From: Caryophanales bacterium
GTDB lineage: Bacteria; Bacillota; Bacilli; CAJFEE01
Reading direction: 5' to 3'
Length of the DNA stretch: 64,000 nucleotides
NCBI GenBank assembly: GCA_029256085.1
Contig: JAQSYP010000002.1
Span: forward strand, 186,001 to 250,000
Positions 1 through 9,667 of the stretch are shown piece by piece. The position numbers and the translations under genes were made by a program. Under the pieces are notes generated by a model. It saw nothing but the letters and a program-made list of their open reading frames with translations. It was not told the DNA's origin and did not search any database. Each line of letters begins with the position of its first letter. The first letter of the stretch is position 1.

Positions 1-310
1 GTTCTGGTGTCGTAACGTGTGGACCGTTCTCATACACAATAGCTCTTTCTTTACCCATATCTGCAACTATTCCTAACTCAAATTGTTTTAAATATCTAAG
101 TCCACCATGAACTAGTTTAGTTGAGCGACCTGATGTACCCGATGCAAAATCTTGCATTTCTATTAAAGCTACTTTCATTCCTCTAGAGGCTGCGTCTAGC
201 GCTATACCACAACCTGTAATGCCTCCACCTATAATAACTAAATCAAATAATTGTTTTTGAAGCCTTTGGGATATTTCGTCACGGTCTAAACTGGAAAATC
301 TAGTGTTCAT
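1..310 (-). CDS. glpD: Glycerol-3-phosphate dehydrogenase, N-terminal part (cut by window edge)
   Basis: This FAD-dependent enzyme oxidises glycerol-3-phosphate to dihydroxyacetone phosphate at the membrane and feeds electrons to the quinone pool. Only the first 103 codons lie in the window. They read [13 protein letters not shown], then the dinucleotide-binding signature [20 protein letters not shown] and the family block [18 protein letters not shown]. The ATG at 310 follows a GGAGG site. It lies 106 bp downstream of glpK on the same strand, so the two probably form one glycerol operon. The gap shows no terminator. The assignment is firm; the C-terminus is not visible. Confidence 0.95.
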   Translation of the reverse strand, partial: MNTRFSSLDRDEISQRLQKQLFDLVIIGGGITGCGIALDAASRGMKVALIEMQDFASGTSGRSTKLVHGGLRYLKQFELGIVADMGKERAIVYENGPHVTTPE

Positions 311-416
311 TTTAATATCCTCCAAACTAACTAGATTAGTGCCTATATTACTTTATGAAGCAAAAATCAAATTGTTCGAAGGTTTTTAAGATGATTATAT
401 GACAAAAAATATTTAA

Positions 417-1916
<1,500 letters not shown>

Positions 1917-2108
1917 CTATATAATTGGAATGTAATTACCGTTTTCAGTGTGCTCATTATCAAGGAGTAAGGTTAATGCTTTAATTTTAGTAACTGCCAT
2001 ATCAGTTAAACCTATATCTGGGTACAAAACACCAAAATATGAAATGAAACTTAACATTTCAAAACCGAAACTTGCCAAATATCTATTTAATGTTATTTGT
2101 GGATTCAT
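1917..2108 (-). CDS. Hypothetical 63-aa protein between gntR-like gene and glpK
   Basis: I do not recognise this small ORF. It starts inside the last codons of the upstream GntR-type gene (26-bp overlap, different frame), preceded by AAAGGAAG three bases before ATG. It stops 9 bp before glpK, so it could be translationally coupled to both neighbours. The product has one hydrophobic stretch (residues about 10-35) and no known motif. It may be a real small protein, a leader ORF for glpK, or a remnant of something longer. The spacing and RBS favour translation, but there is no other evidence. Confidence 0.4.
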   Translation of the reverse strand: MNPQITLNRYLASFGFEMLSFISYFGVLYPDIGLTDMAVTKIKALTLLLDNEHTENGNYIPII

Positions 2109-2469
2109 ATACTTCCTTTACCCAAGCTTTTATTTCTTCTTCGTTTAATCCATATTGTTTTGCTTCAGTTACTAATTTACTTAATTCTAATTTAATTGCC
2201 AAAATCCTTTTTTCATCATTATCAGGACTTACTTTTGATGAAATAAAAGTGCCAACATCTCTAACTGATTCAATGACTCCTAAACTTTCCAATTCACTAT
2301 ATGCTTTAGCAACTAATTTTTTATTTACGGCGAGTATTTTTGCCATTTCTTCTATAGAAGGGATTTTTTCCCCAGGAATAAGAACACTTTTAATAACTAA
2401 TTCTCTTAACTTAGTAACTATTTGTTGCCATATCGGTATTCTGCTTTTTGGATCTATATCTAAAAACAT
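2083..2469 (-). CDS. GntR-family transcriptional regulator, short YtrA-like type
   Basis: The product is a DNA-binding regulator of about 128 aa. It has an N-terminal winged helix (RIPIWQQIVTKLRELVIKS, then GEKIPSIEEMAKILAVNKK as the recognition region, ending in GTFISSK) and a C-terminal helix of only about 50 residues. This matches the YtrA subfamily, which lacks a large ligand domain. I chose the ATG at 2469 (MFLDIDPKSRIP) rather than the upstream ATG at 2553, because AGGGAAG precedes it and it gives the family length. It lies upstream of the 63-aa ORF and glpK on the same strand, so control of glycerol genes is possible but is an inference. It is divergent from the methyltransferase gene. 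Confidence 0.85.
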   Translation of the reverse strand: MFLDIDPKSRIPIWQQIVTKLRELVIKSVLIPGEKIPSIEEMAKILAVNKKLVAKAYSELESLGVIESVRDVGTFISSKVSPDNDEKRILAIKLELSKLVTEAKQYGLNEEEIKAWVKEVYESTNNIK

Positions 2470-2566
2470 ATTATCATCATCTTCCCTAAACAAAAATTGA
2501 TAACTACTAATAACTAATGTACAATTGCAAAGACTGATATATGAATAATTCAACGGAGCTGATTGT

Positions 2567-3748
2567 ATGGCAAAAGTATTTTTACAAAGAAAAAGAAAAA
2601 AGAGACTCGAACTAGGACACCCCTGGATTTATAGAAGTGAGGTTGACCACATCGAGGGTGATTTTGATCCAGGTGATTTTGTAGATATTTACAACCATCA
2701 AAACCACTTCCTCGCAAAGGGTTATATAAATCCAAATTCACAAATGATTGTTCGTGTATTATCATATGAAAAAAATGATGTACTTGACGAAAATTTTTTC
2801 ATAGAGAAAATTAGACAAGCTTGGGTCTACAGACAGCGATTGTTACCGGGAGTTGAATCTTGTAGAGCAATTTACGGGGAAGCAGACTTTCTTCCTGGAT
2901 TTGTTGTAGATAAGTATAATGACGTATTAGTTGTACAAATTGTTTCTCTAGGAATGGAAAAAGTTAAAGACTGGTTATTAAAAGGCTTACTTGAGGTATT
3001 TAATCCTCGTGCAGTTTATTTAAGAAATGATGTTTACGTTCGCGAATTAGAAGGTCTTGAACAAGGTAAAGGCTTTTGGTATAGAGAATGTGATACTGAA
3101 ATTGAAATTGAAGAAAATGGTGTTAAATACATAGTTGATATTGAGAATGGTCAAAAGACTGGATTTTTCTTCGATCAACGTGAAAATAGAGCAGCTTTGA
3201 AGCCGTTTATAAGTAAGGATACTACAGTTCTAGACTGCTTTACTCATACAGGTTCGTTTATGCTAAATGCCTGTTTATATGGTGCAAAACAAGTTACAGC
3301 GGTAGATATATCTGAACATGCAATCAGCACAGCTAAGCGTAATGCTCATCTAAATGGCTTCAAAAATGTCGATTTCATTGTTGCTAATGCTTTTGACTAC
3401 TTAAGAAGCGCAGTTTCTGAAGGAAAAAGCTGGGATGTTGTAATCGTTGATCCACCAGCATTCGCTAAAACATCTGGGGCTGTAAAGAAGGCTTATGGAG
3501 GTTATAAAGATATTAACTTACATGGACTGAAATTAGTTAAAGATGGTGGAATTTTTATCACGGCTAGTTGTTCGTACCATATGGCACCACATATGTTTGA
3601 GGAAGTTATAGCTGAAGCTGCTTTGGATGCTAGAAAAATTTTAAGAGAAATTCGTTGGAGCGGTGCAGGTGCAGATCATCCAAGACTACTTGCAGCAGAT
3701 GAAGGGAATTATTTAAAGTTTGCAATATATGAAGTGTATTCAAGATAA
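2567..3748 (+). CDS. Class I SAM-dependent rRNA cytosine methyltransferase, RlmI/YwbD-like
   Basis: This is a predicted 23S rRNA (cytosine-C5) methyltransferase, 393 aa. An N-terminal PUA-like RNA-binding domain covers about residues 1-75 (RLELGHPWIYRSEV). It is followed by the family block GQKTGFFFDQRENR (195-208), SAM motif I DCFTHTGSFMLNA (223-235), acidic motif AVDIS and the DPPAF motif (295-299). Length and order match E. coli RlmI and B. subtilis YwbD. The start has GGAG six bases upstream. It is monocistronic, divergent from the GntR gene, and ends in a clear terminator. The exact target cytosine is not predictable from sequence. Confidence 0.9.
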   Translation: MAKVFLQRKRKKRLELGHPWIYRSEVDHIEGDFDPGDFVDIYNHQNHFLAKGYINPNSQMIVRVLSYEKNDVLDENFFIEKIRQAWVYRQRLLPGVESCRAIYGEADFLPGFVVDKYNDVLVVQIVSLGMEKVKDWLLKGLLEVFNPRAVYLRNDVYVRELEGLEQGKGFWYRECDTEIEIEENGVKYIVDIENGQKTGFFFDQRENRAALKPFISKDTTVLDCFTHTGSFMLNACLYGAKQVTAVDISEHAISTAKRNAHLNGFKNVDFIVANAFDYLRSAVSEGKSWDVVIVDPPAFAKTSGAVKKAYGGYKDINLHGLKLVKDGGIFITASCSYHMAPHMFEEVIAEAALDARKILREIRWSGAGADHPRLLAADEGNYLKFAIYEVYSR

Positions 3749-3757
3749 CTTTTCATC

Positions 3758-3789
3758 GAAGCGCCAAAGAAATTAGCGCTTCTTTTTTT
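3758..3789 (+). terminator. Rho-independent terminator after the rRNA methyltransferase gene
   Basis: A 7-bp perfect stem gaagcgc/gcgcttc with an 11-nt loop is followed by seven T. It lies 10 bp after the stop codon. Confidence 0.85.
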
Positions 3790-3790
3790 A

Positions 3791-4327
3791 TCACCATTCT
3801 TTTTTTGTTAAACTCAAGACAAAGACATCATATGATTTTTCATACTGTGTCATATAGTCTCTTAATAGACCCTCTCTCCTAAACCCAAGACTATATAGTA
3901 AGTTTAATGAAGCATCATTTTCAAGAAATACAATCGCACCTATTCTAATTAAACGTAATTCATTGAATGCAAAATCTATGATACTTATAAGTGCTTCTGA
4001 AGAATATTTATTTCTCCAAAATTTTGGTAATAATTCATATCCAATTTCAGCACGTCGATGTTTTGAGTTAATAAGATGAAATCCACAAGTTCCTATCAAT
4101 TCACCAGTTTCTTTTAGTTCGATTCCCCATCTAATTGATTGATTGCTTTTTAGTTTTTCATTATAAGCACTTATTAAATTTATTGCATCACTCTCTGATG
4201 AAAATGCCTCAACCCCACCATAGTACTTTAATATATTTTCGTCACTATATATTTTATATAATGTACTACAATCATTTTCAGATAACTCTCTCAAGACTAA
4301 CCTTTTAGTTTCTAAAACTGGAAACAA
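3791..4327 (-). CDS. GNAT acetyltransferase, RimJ/RimL type
   Basis: This is an acetyl-CoA-dependent N-acetyltransferase of the RimJ/RimL group, about 178 aa. It has the typical opening FPVLETKRLVLREL, the acetyl-CoA pyrophosphate loop region RAEIGYELLPKFWRNKYSSEA, and the closing NDASLNLLYSLGFRREGLLRDY. The substrate could be a ribosomal protein N-terminus, another protein or a small molecule; sequence does not decide. The frame stays open to an ATG at 4369, but I prefer the TTG at 4327 because GGAAGGGG stands 8 bases before it and the protein then begins like its relatives. Confidence 0.85.
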   Translation of the reverse strand: MFPVLETKRLVLRELSENDCSTLYKIYSDENILKYYGGVEAFSSESDAINLISAYNEKLKSNQSIRWGIELKETGELIGTCGFHLINSKHRRAEIGYELLPKFWRNKYSSEALISIIDFAFNELRLIRIGAIVFLENDASLNLLYSLGFRREGLLRDYMTQYEKSYDVFVLSLTKKEW

Positions 4328-4483
4328 GTGTAATTCCCCTTCCATTCTTTCATCAATACAAGTATTCATATTAACACTAGAAAAAGGTAAATTTATAAAA
4401 TATAATTCGACAAACTGTAAAACAGTACAATTTGACTATGTTATAAATAATACTATTTTCCTATATAGGTAAATTTATAAGAT

Positions 4484-4518
4484 TGAGAAAAGCCATCGGG
4501 ATTCACATTCCGATGGCT
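4484..4518 (-). terminator. Terminator of the YknXYZ-like operon
   Basis: A perfect 9-bp stem agccatcgg/ccgatggct is followed on the minus strand by TTTTCTC. It lies 12 bp past the permease stop codon. Confidence 0.8.
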
Positions 4519-4529
4519 AAAATAAAAAT

Positions 4530-5702
4530 TTATTCATATCTTAACGCATCAATTGGGTTCATCTTTGCTGCCTTATTTGCAGGATATAATCCGAAAATAA
4601 CACCTACAAACCACGAAAACCCAACAGATAATAAAATTGTATTAAGTGAAACAACAAACTGTAAGTCTAGAACTGATGAGGCACCTTTGGCCATTAGTAA
4701 TCCAACACCAACACCAATGATTCCACCAATTGTAGAAAGAACAACTGATTCGATTAAGAACTGAATTAGTATATCCCTCTTTTTCGCACCAATTGCTTTT
4801 CTTATACCGATTTCACGTGTTCTCTCAGTCACAGAAACAAGCATAATATTCATAATTCCAATACCACCTACAACAAGCGAAATCCCAGCGATTCCTCCTA
4901 AAGCCATAGTAAGTGTTGTTGTGATAGTTCCCATCGTCTTAAGCATATCTTGTTGATTAAACAATCTGAAACTATCGTCATCATTTTTAAAATATTTTAA
5001 TAGCTTTTTTTCAATCTTTTCCTTAGCAGCTTCAACTGTGTGTTCAGAAGTAGCTTGAATATAGATAGCATTTACACCTGCTGACTTAAATTGTCTCTGT
5101 GCAGACGAGATTGGAATTATAATTTTATCGTTTATGTTTTCCATCATTGACGCCTCTTTTTCAGCTAGTACACCTACAACTTTATAAGAAGAGCCATTAA
5201 TTTTAATATAATTTCCAATAGGATTACTAGAGCCAAAAAGTTCATAAACAATATTTGAACCAAGTACCGCGACCTTTTGTCTGTAGTCAACATCAATTGG
5301 AAGAATAAATCTTCCGTAATCTACATCGTATTCTCTAATTTTCTGATATTCATCATTAATACCATCAATACTAACTTTCTTTGTTATATTTTCAGAAGAA
5401 ACGTTAGTATTTGCTGATAATATCGGAGAAACATATTTTACTTCTTTAATATTTTTATAGCTCATTGCTTGGTCGTAGGAGATTGAACGTTGTACACCTC
5501 TACCTTGAATATTTACATTAATTAGATTTGATCCAAGACTTTTAACTTGGTCTGTTACTTTTGTTGTCGCTCCATTCCCTATAGAAACAAGAGCAATAAC
5601 TGCTGCAACTCCAATAATGATACCTAACATAGTCAAAAGTGATCTGAGTTTGTTTGTGTATATATTTTTTAAAGCCATTTTCACTGCTTGAGCAATTGAC
5701 AT
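4530..5702 (-). CDS. ABC transporter permease, MacB/FtsX family (YknZ-like)
   Basis: This is the integral membrane subunit of a tripartite-like efflux ABC system, 390 aa. TM1 (about residues 20-42) lies after the cytoplasmic start AQAVKMALKNIYTNKLRSLLTMLGI. A long extracytoplasmic MacB-core domain follows (about 45-265), then three C-terminal FtsX helices containing the family signature VTERTREIGIRKAIGAKKRDI. The last gene of a three-gene operon, it overlaps the ATPase stop by one base. The order adaptor-ATPase-permease matches B. subtilis yknXYZ (SdpC toxin protection), although yknW is not present. The substrate here is unknown. Confidence 0.92.
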   Translation of the reverse strand: MSIAQAVKMALKNIYTNKLRSLLTMLGIIIGVAAVIALVSIGNGATTKVTDQVKSLGSNLINVNIQGRGVQRSISYDQAMSYKNIKEVKYVSPILSANTNVSSENITKKVSIDGINDEYQKIREYDVDYGRFILPIDVDYRQKVAVLGSNIVYELFGSSNPIGNYIKINGSSYKVVGVLAEKEASMMENINDKIIIPISSAQRQFKSAGVNAIYIQATSEHTVEAAKEKIEKKLLKYFKNDDDSFRLFNQQDMLKTMGTITTTLTMALGGIAGISLVVGGIGIMNIMLVSVTERTREIGIRKAIGAKKRDILIQFLIESVVLSTIGGIIGVGVGLLMAKGASSVLDLQFVVSLNTILLSVGFSWFVGVIFGLYPANKAAKMNPIDALRYE

Positions 5703-6391
5703 TATACTTCACCGCCTTGCTCTACAATTTTTCCGTCTGCTAGTACTATTTGTCTTCTTGCACTTTGAGCAACTTTTAAATCATGTGTAATTAAAATTAC
5801 CGTTTGTCCTTCTCTGTTTATTTCCTTAATCATTTCAATTACTTCTTTTCCAGTTTTAGAATCAAGTGCACCTGTAGGTTCATCAGCTAATAGAATCGAT
5901 GGTCTACTTGCTAAAGCTCTAGCAATTGCTACACGTTGTTGCTGTCCACCTGAAAGTTGATTAGGATAGTGTGTGTATCTATTCTCTAAACCTACTCTTT
6001 TTAGACAATCCATCGCTATTTGTCTTCGTTCCTTAGCTTCTATTCCTTGATAAACTAATGGTAACTCAACATTTTCAAGAGCTGTAAGTCTACTTAGTAA
6101 ATTAAATTGTTGAAAAATAAAACCTATTTTCTCGTTTCGAACCTTTGCAAGTCCATTATCGTTATAGTCTTTTATGCTTTTACCATCGAGGGCATATTCA
6201 CCCTTAGTCGGAACGTCTAAGCATCCGATAATATTCATTAATGTTGATTTACCAGATCCTGAAGGTCCGATGATTGCAACAAACTCACCTTTTTCAACAT
6301 TCAAGCTAATTCCGTCTAATGCTTTAACAACTTCTCCACCTAAGTGATAAATTTTTGATACATCATTAATTTCAATAATATTTTGGGTCAT
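5702..6391 (-). CDS. ABC transporter ATP-binding protein, LolD/MacB type (YknY-like)
   Basis: This is the cytoplasmic ATPase of the efflux system, 229 aa. Walker A is GPSGSGKST (42-50), Q-loop FIFQQFNLL, signature [15 protein letters not shown], Walker [13 protein letters not shown] and the H-loop LITHD. It overlaps both the adaptor and the permease genes by one base, indicating a tightly coupled operon. Energises export by the neighbouring FtsX-family permease; what it exports (toxic peptide, antibiotic or lipid) cannot be told from the sequence. Confidence 0.95.
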   Translation of the reverse strand: MTQNIIEINDVSKIYHLGGEVVKALDGISLNVEKGEFVAIIGPSGSGKSTLMNIIGCLDVPTKGEYALDGKSIKDYNDNGLAKVRNEKIGFIFQQFNLLSRLTALENVELPLVYQGIEAKERRQIAMDCLKRVGLENRYTHYPNQLSGGQQQRVAIARALASRPSILLADEPTGALDSKTGKEVIEMIKEINREGQTVILITHDLKVAQSARRQIVLADGKIVEQGGEV

Positions 6392-7305
6392 TACTGATCA
6401 CCTTCCGATGAGTCATCGTCATCTGAGCCAGGGTGTCTTCCTCCTCCGAATGGAAAACCACTATTGTTTTTTGTTTTTGTTCTAGTTATTACTTCCTCAC
6501 CTTCAATTAAACCACTAGTTATTTCTATATAATCTTCATTGTGAATTCCAACTTGAACTTCAACTTCTGAAGACTTTGCTTGCTTACTTTTATCTTCGTC
6601 AGGTACTAACACAATGTGCTTTTTGTCTTTCTTTTCTACTGATTCAATTGGAACATAAAGAACATTTTCTTTTTTAGCTGTTGAAATAATTGCTTCTCCA
6701 CTCATACCAATTCTAAATTTCTTATTTACCGGTAGCGTCACTACTACTTCAAATGAAGATACTCCATTTAGTTCAATACCTTCTTTGGATATACTTTTAA
6801 CTTTTCCAGCAAATTCTTCATCTTCAAGTGCAGTAAATGTAACGTTTGCTGCTTGACCTTCAACAACCTTAGCAATGTCAAGTTCATCGATTTGAACCTT
6901 TAGTTCTAAATTATCGTAATTTACGATCTCGCCTAATAATTGACCAGGATTTACAGTAGCACCCTCTTCAACATCAAGTTTAGAGATTGTCCCATCGAAT
7001 TGCGCTTCAATTGGATCAAGTACATCATTTTCAAAAGTGATAAGTTCATCACCTTTTTTTACTTTTTCATTTAAGGACACTTTAATCTCATCGACTTTTG
7101 CCATTGAAGTTACTGTTATATTTTCTCTATTTATTGCTTGGATTGTTCCATTCCCACTAACACTTACTTCCAAATCGCCTTTTTCAACTTTAACAGTTGT
7201 AAATTCTAATTCCTTCACTTCTTCTTTTGGCTTAAAAAACATGTATCCACCAATCACAAGTGCAACTATTAATAAAAATACTATTACTTTCTTATATGAT
7301 TTCAT
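6391..7305 (-). CDS. Membrane-fusion/HlyD-like adaptor subunit (YknX-like)
   Basis: This extracytoplasmic adaptor is anchored by one N-terminal helix (MKSYKKVIVFLLIVALVIGGYMFF). It then has split lipoyl/barrel-sandwich halves (VSVSGNGTIQAIN and EAQFDGTISKLDVEEGATVNPGQLL), a short hairpin and beta-barrel segments. It ends in a glycine/aspartate-rich tail. At 304 aa it is shorter than B. subtilis YknX, mainly in the hairpin region. The start is the ATG at 7305, preceded by GGGAGG; a TTG 15 bases upstream is part of the RBS region. It heads the operon. Its upstream region carries a 21-bp repeat array and the terminator of the histidine kinase gene. Confidence 0.9.
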   Translation of the reverse strand: MKSYKKVIVFLLIVALVIGGYMFFKPKEEVKELEFTTVKVEKGDLEVSVSGNGTIQAINRENITVTSMAKVDEIKVSLNEKVKKGDELITFENDVLDPIEAQFDGTISKLDVEEGATVNPGQLLGEIVNYDNLELKVQIDELDIAKVVEGQAANVTFTALEDEEFAGKVKSISKEGIELNGVSSFEVVVTLPVNKKFRIGMSGEAIISTAKKENVLYVPIESVEKKDKKHIVLVPDEDKSKQAKSSEVEVQVGIHNEDYIEITSGLIEGEEVITRTKTKNNSGFPFGGGRHPGSDDDDSSEGDQ

Positions 7306-7393
7306 TAAAAATCCTCCCAATACTGTTTATACAAATAGAATACCTTACTAATGTGTCCTGAATTTGTATTCTAAAATACGTGAAATAGTATTA

Positions 7394-7498
7394 CTGTACC
7401 ACTTTTGTTTCAGATTGCACCGGAAATTTGTAAAACTGCACCACTTTTGCTTAAAACTGCACCGGAATTCTGTTTTTTTGCATCGCTATGTCGAAAAA
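7394..7498 (+). repeat. Array A: five 21-bp units, last unit carrying TGTCGAA
   Basis: Motif CTGCACC or a near variant begins at 7394, 7415, 7436, 7457 and 7478, an exact 21-bp step. Units 1 and 3 continue ACTTTTG and units 2 and 4 continue GGAA, so there is also a 42-bp alternation. The fifth unit contains TGTCGAA at 7489-7495. The array lies between the start of the adaptor gene and the terminator of the histidine kinase gene. Both flanking genes are on the minus strand. No coding function is apparent. Confidence 0.85.
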
Positions 7499-7543
7499 CT
7501 TCTTGGAAGATTTTAAATGTCCATTAACTGTTTTGTCACAAAT

Positions 7544-7568
7544 AAAAAAAGCCTTGGTTGACCAAGAC
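7544..7568 (-). terminator. Terminator of the two-component operon
   Basis: Stem gccttggt/accaagac (one G-T wobble) begins directly after the kinase stop codon and is followed on the minus strand by seven T. Confidence 0.85.
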
Positions 7569-8924
7569 TTATTTTCTTACTGGTAATTGGATTATTATTT
7601 CAGTGCCTTTATTTAATTCTGAATTGATTTTTATATTTCCATTATGCAATTCTACAACTCTCTTTACTATGGCTAATCCCACACCATGTCCACTAACTGA
7701 GCGCCTATGTGATTTATCAGCCTTATAAAATTTCTCAAAAATATACGGAAGATCCTCATCTGAAATACCGATACCTGTATCTCTTATACTAAAAATCAAA
7801 TCCTTATTTAGTTTAAGAGATATAAAAATTTTACTAGATTCGTTCGAGTATTTAATACTATTAGATATTAAATTACTCCAAACTTGTCTTAATAAATCTT
7901 CGTCACCTTTAAAAGATATCTTATCTAGTTGTAAATCAAATTCGATTTCTTTACCGAGCCATTGTTGCTGCAATTGTATTAATGATTCTCTTATTTGTTT
8001 ATCAACAAAAAATTCAGTATTGTGTAACGGATGATGTTCAGATTCTAATGAAGCCAACCTTAACAAATCACTAGTTAAATTTGTTAACCTATCGCTTTCC
8101 ATTTCTATTATACTCAGATATTGTTTCGTTTGTTGTGGAGATAACTTTTCTTCGTTTAAGGCAATTGCGAGACCTTTGATTGAAGTTAGAGGCGATTTAA
8201 ATTCATGGGAAACATTAGAAACGAAATCTTGGCGCATTTTTTCTATCTTTTGAAGTTCAGAGGCCATATTTGCAAAGCTCTTAGCTAAAACTCCAATCTC
8301 ATCCTTTCTATCAACATCAACTTTCACATTATAGTTACCTATGGCAAGTTGCTCAGTTGCTCTAGTTAATTTTACGATTGGATTTACTAAGAACCTTGAA
8401 GATATTAGTATCAAAACACTTCCAAACCCAATTACAACACCAATCAATGTAAATAGTACTTTATGTATTGCTTTAACATTTACATCAAATTTAGGTTGTA
8501 AGAACATTGCATGTGTTTCTCCATTAACTTTAAGTGGAATACCAACATACCTTTCTTTAGGTTTTGGACGTTTTTCAGAGGTGAATCCTTGATATACATC
8601 ACCTTGCAATACCTTTCTTATATTATTAGGTGTCACTTTAAATCTCTTAATATCTTTTCCATAACTTCTTATATTACCTGAACTATCAACTACATAAATG
8701 TTGTAATTAAAAAACGTTACTCCTTTAAAAAAGGAATCTAACTCACGATGTGTTGAGTTTTTATATAGTTGAATAATTTCATTTCCTGTTTTTAATGTTT
8801 CATTTTCTATTTGGTTTACAGCTTGACGTTGATACAAGTAAGTAGTTATAAAAAAAGCAAAAAACAAGCTAAGCAATACAATAACTGTATAGTTAATGAC
8901 GTTCCTCAAGTACAGTGATTTCAT
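7569..8924 (-). CDS. Membrane sensor histidine kinase
   Basis: A two-TM sensor kinase of 451 aa. TM1 is at about residues 11-30 and TM2 at 155-177, with an extracytoplasmic sensor domain of about 125 residues between them. HAMP (178-230) and HisKA with the phospho-accepting H240 (NVSHEFKSPLTSIKG) follow, then a HATPase with the N box NLISNSIKYS, DTGIGI and GHGVGLAIVKR. Its ATG overlaps the response regulator stop (ATGA). It probably senses envelope stress or a peptide, given the neighbouring YknXYZ-like pump, but that link rests only on adjacency. Confidence 0.93.
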   Translation of the reverse strand: MKSLYLRNVINYTVIVLLSLFFAFFITTYLYQRQAVNQIENETLKTGNEIIQLYKNSTHRELDSFFKGVTFFNYNIYVVDSSGNIRSYGKDIKRFKVTPNNIRKVLQGDVYQGFTSEKRPKPKERYVGIPLKVNGETHAMFLQPKFDVNVKAIHKVLFTLIGVVIGFGSVLILISSRFLVNPIVKLTRATEQLAIGNYNVKVDVDRKDEIGVLAKSFANMASELQKIEKMRQDFVSNVSHEFKSPLTSIKGLAIALNEEKLSPQQTKQYLSIIEMESDRLTNLTSDLLRLASLESEHHPLHNTEFFVDKQIRESLIQLQQQWLGKEIEFDLQLDKISFKGDEDLLRQVWSNLISNSIKYSNESSKIFISLKLNKDLIFSIRDTGIGISDEDLPYIFEKFYKADKSHRRSVSGHGVGLAIVKRVVELHNGNIKINSELNKGTEIIIQLPVRK

Positions 8925-9601
8925 TTCTCTAATACCTCAAGTTTATACCCTAATCCACGAATAGTTGAAATCGAGAAAATATTCTCATACTCGTTAAAGG
9001 ACTTTCTTAATTTTTTTATATGTGTATCGACTGTACGATCATCACCCTCGTAGTCATATCCCCAAATCTTATCTATGAGTTGGTCACGGCTATAAATCTG
9101 GCCAGGTGTTGAAGCCAGAGTATATAATAACTCAAACTGTTTTAAGGGCAAGTTTATGTTTTCATTATCAATCTTCACTAGCAGTGAACTACTATCAATT
9201 TCAAATCTTTTAAATATTAGTTTTTCTGAAGTGATTTTATTGTATCTTTTAAGAACTGCTTTAACTCTCATAACAAGCTCAACTGGATGGAAAGGTTTAG
9301 CTAAGTAATCGTCTGTCCCTAATTGAAAACCTTTAATTTTATCATAGGGCTCACTCTTTGCAGTAACCATTATTACTGGTATTTCATATAATCTTTTAAT
9401 CTCTTGACATAAATCCCAACCATCCATTTTTGGCATCATTATATCAATTATTGCGAGGTCAATCTTCTTATCTTCTAAGATATCCAGCGCATTTTTTCCA
9501 TCTAGACAACTGTATACAAGATAATTTTCTTTCTCTAAGTATAATTTTATTAATTCTAAAATGTTTCTGTCATCGTCAGCCACAAGAATATTAATCTTCA
9601 T
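8921..9601 (-). CDS. OmpR/PhoB-family response regulator
   Basis: The product is 226 aa. The receiver domain has acidic pocket DDD (9-11), phosphoacceptor D53 (LAIIDIMMPKMDGW) and conserved T/K (MVTAKSEP). A C-terminal winged helix follows (LPLKQFELLYTLASTPGQIYSRDQL and DDRTVDTHIKKLRK). The start is the ATG at 9601, preceded by TTGAGGG; an in-frame TTG 12 bases upstream lies inside that RBS. It is the first gene of a two-gene operon with the kinase. It likely activates its own operon and perhaps the adjacent efflux operon, which has its own leader. Confidence 0.94.
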   Translation of the reverse strand: MKINILVADDDRNILELIKLYLEKENYLVYSCLDGKNALDILEDKKIDLAIIDIMMPKMDGWDLCQEIKRLYEIPVIMVTAKSEPYDKIKGFQLGTDDYLAKPFHPVELVMRVKAVLKRYNKITSEKLIFKRFEIDSSSLLVKIDNENINLPLKQFELLYTLASTPGQIYSRDQLIDKIWGYDYEGDDRTVDTHIKKLRKSFNEYENIFSISTIRGLGYKLEVLEK

Positions 9602-9667
9602 ATAAACCCTCAAATTTTCATTTTATATTAACACTATAAAATATTAGTAAGTAAAATTATAGGGTAA

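Noticed and set aside
1948-2500. Plus-strand ORFs of 66 and 142 codons opposite the GntR gene
   Set aside because: They lie antisense to a recognised regulator, have no RBS, and show no family features.
7037-7351. Plus-strand 104-codon ORF antisense to the adaptor gene
   Set aside because: It is a shadow frame of the well-supported HlyD-like adaptor and has no RBS.
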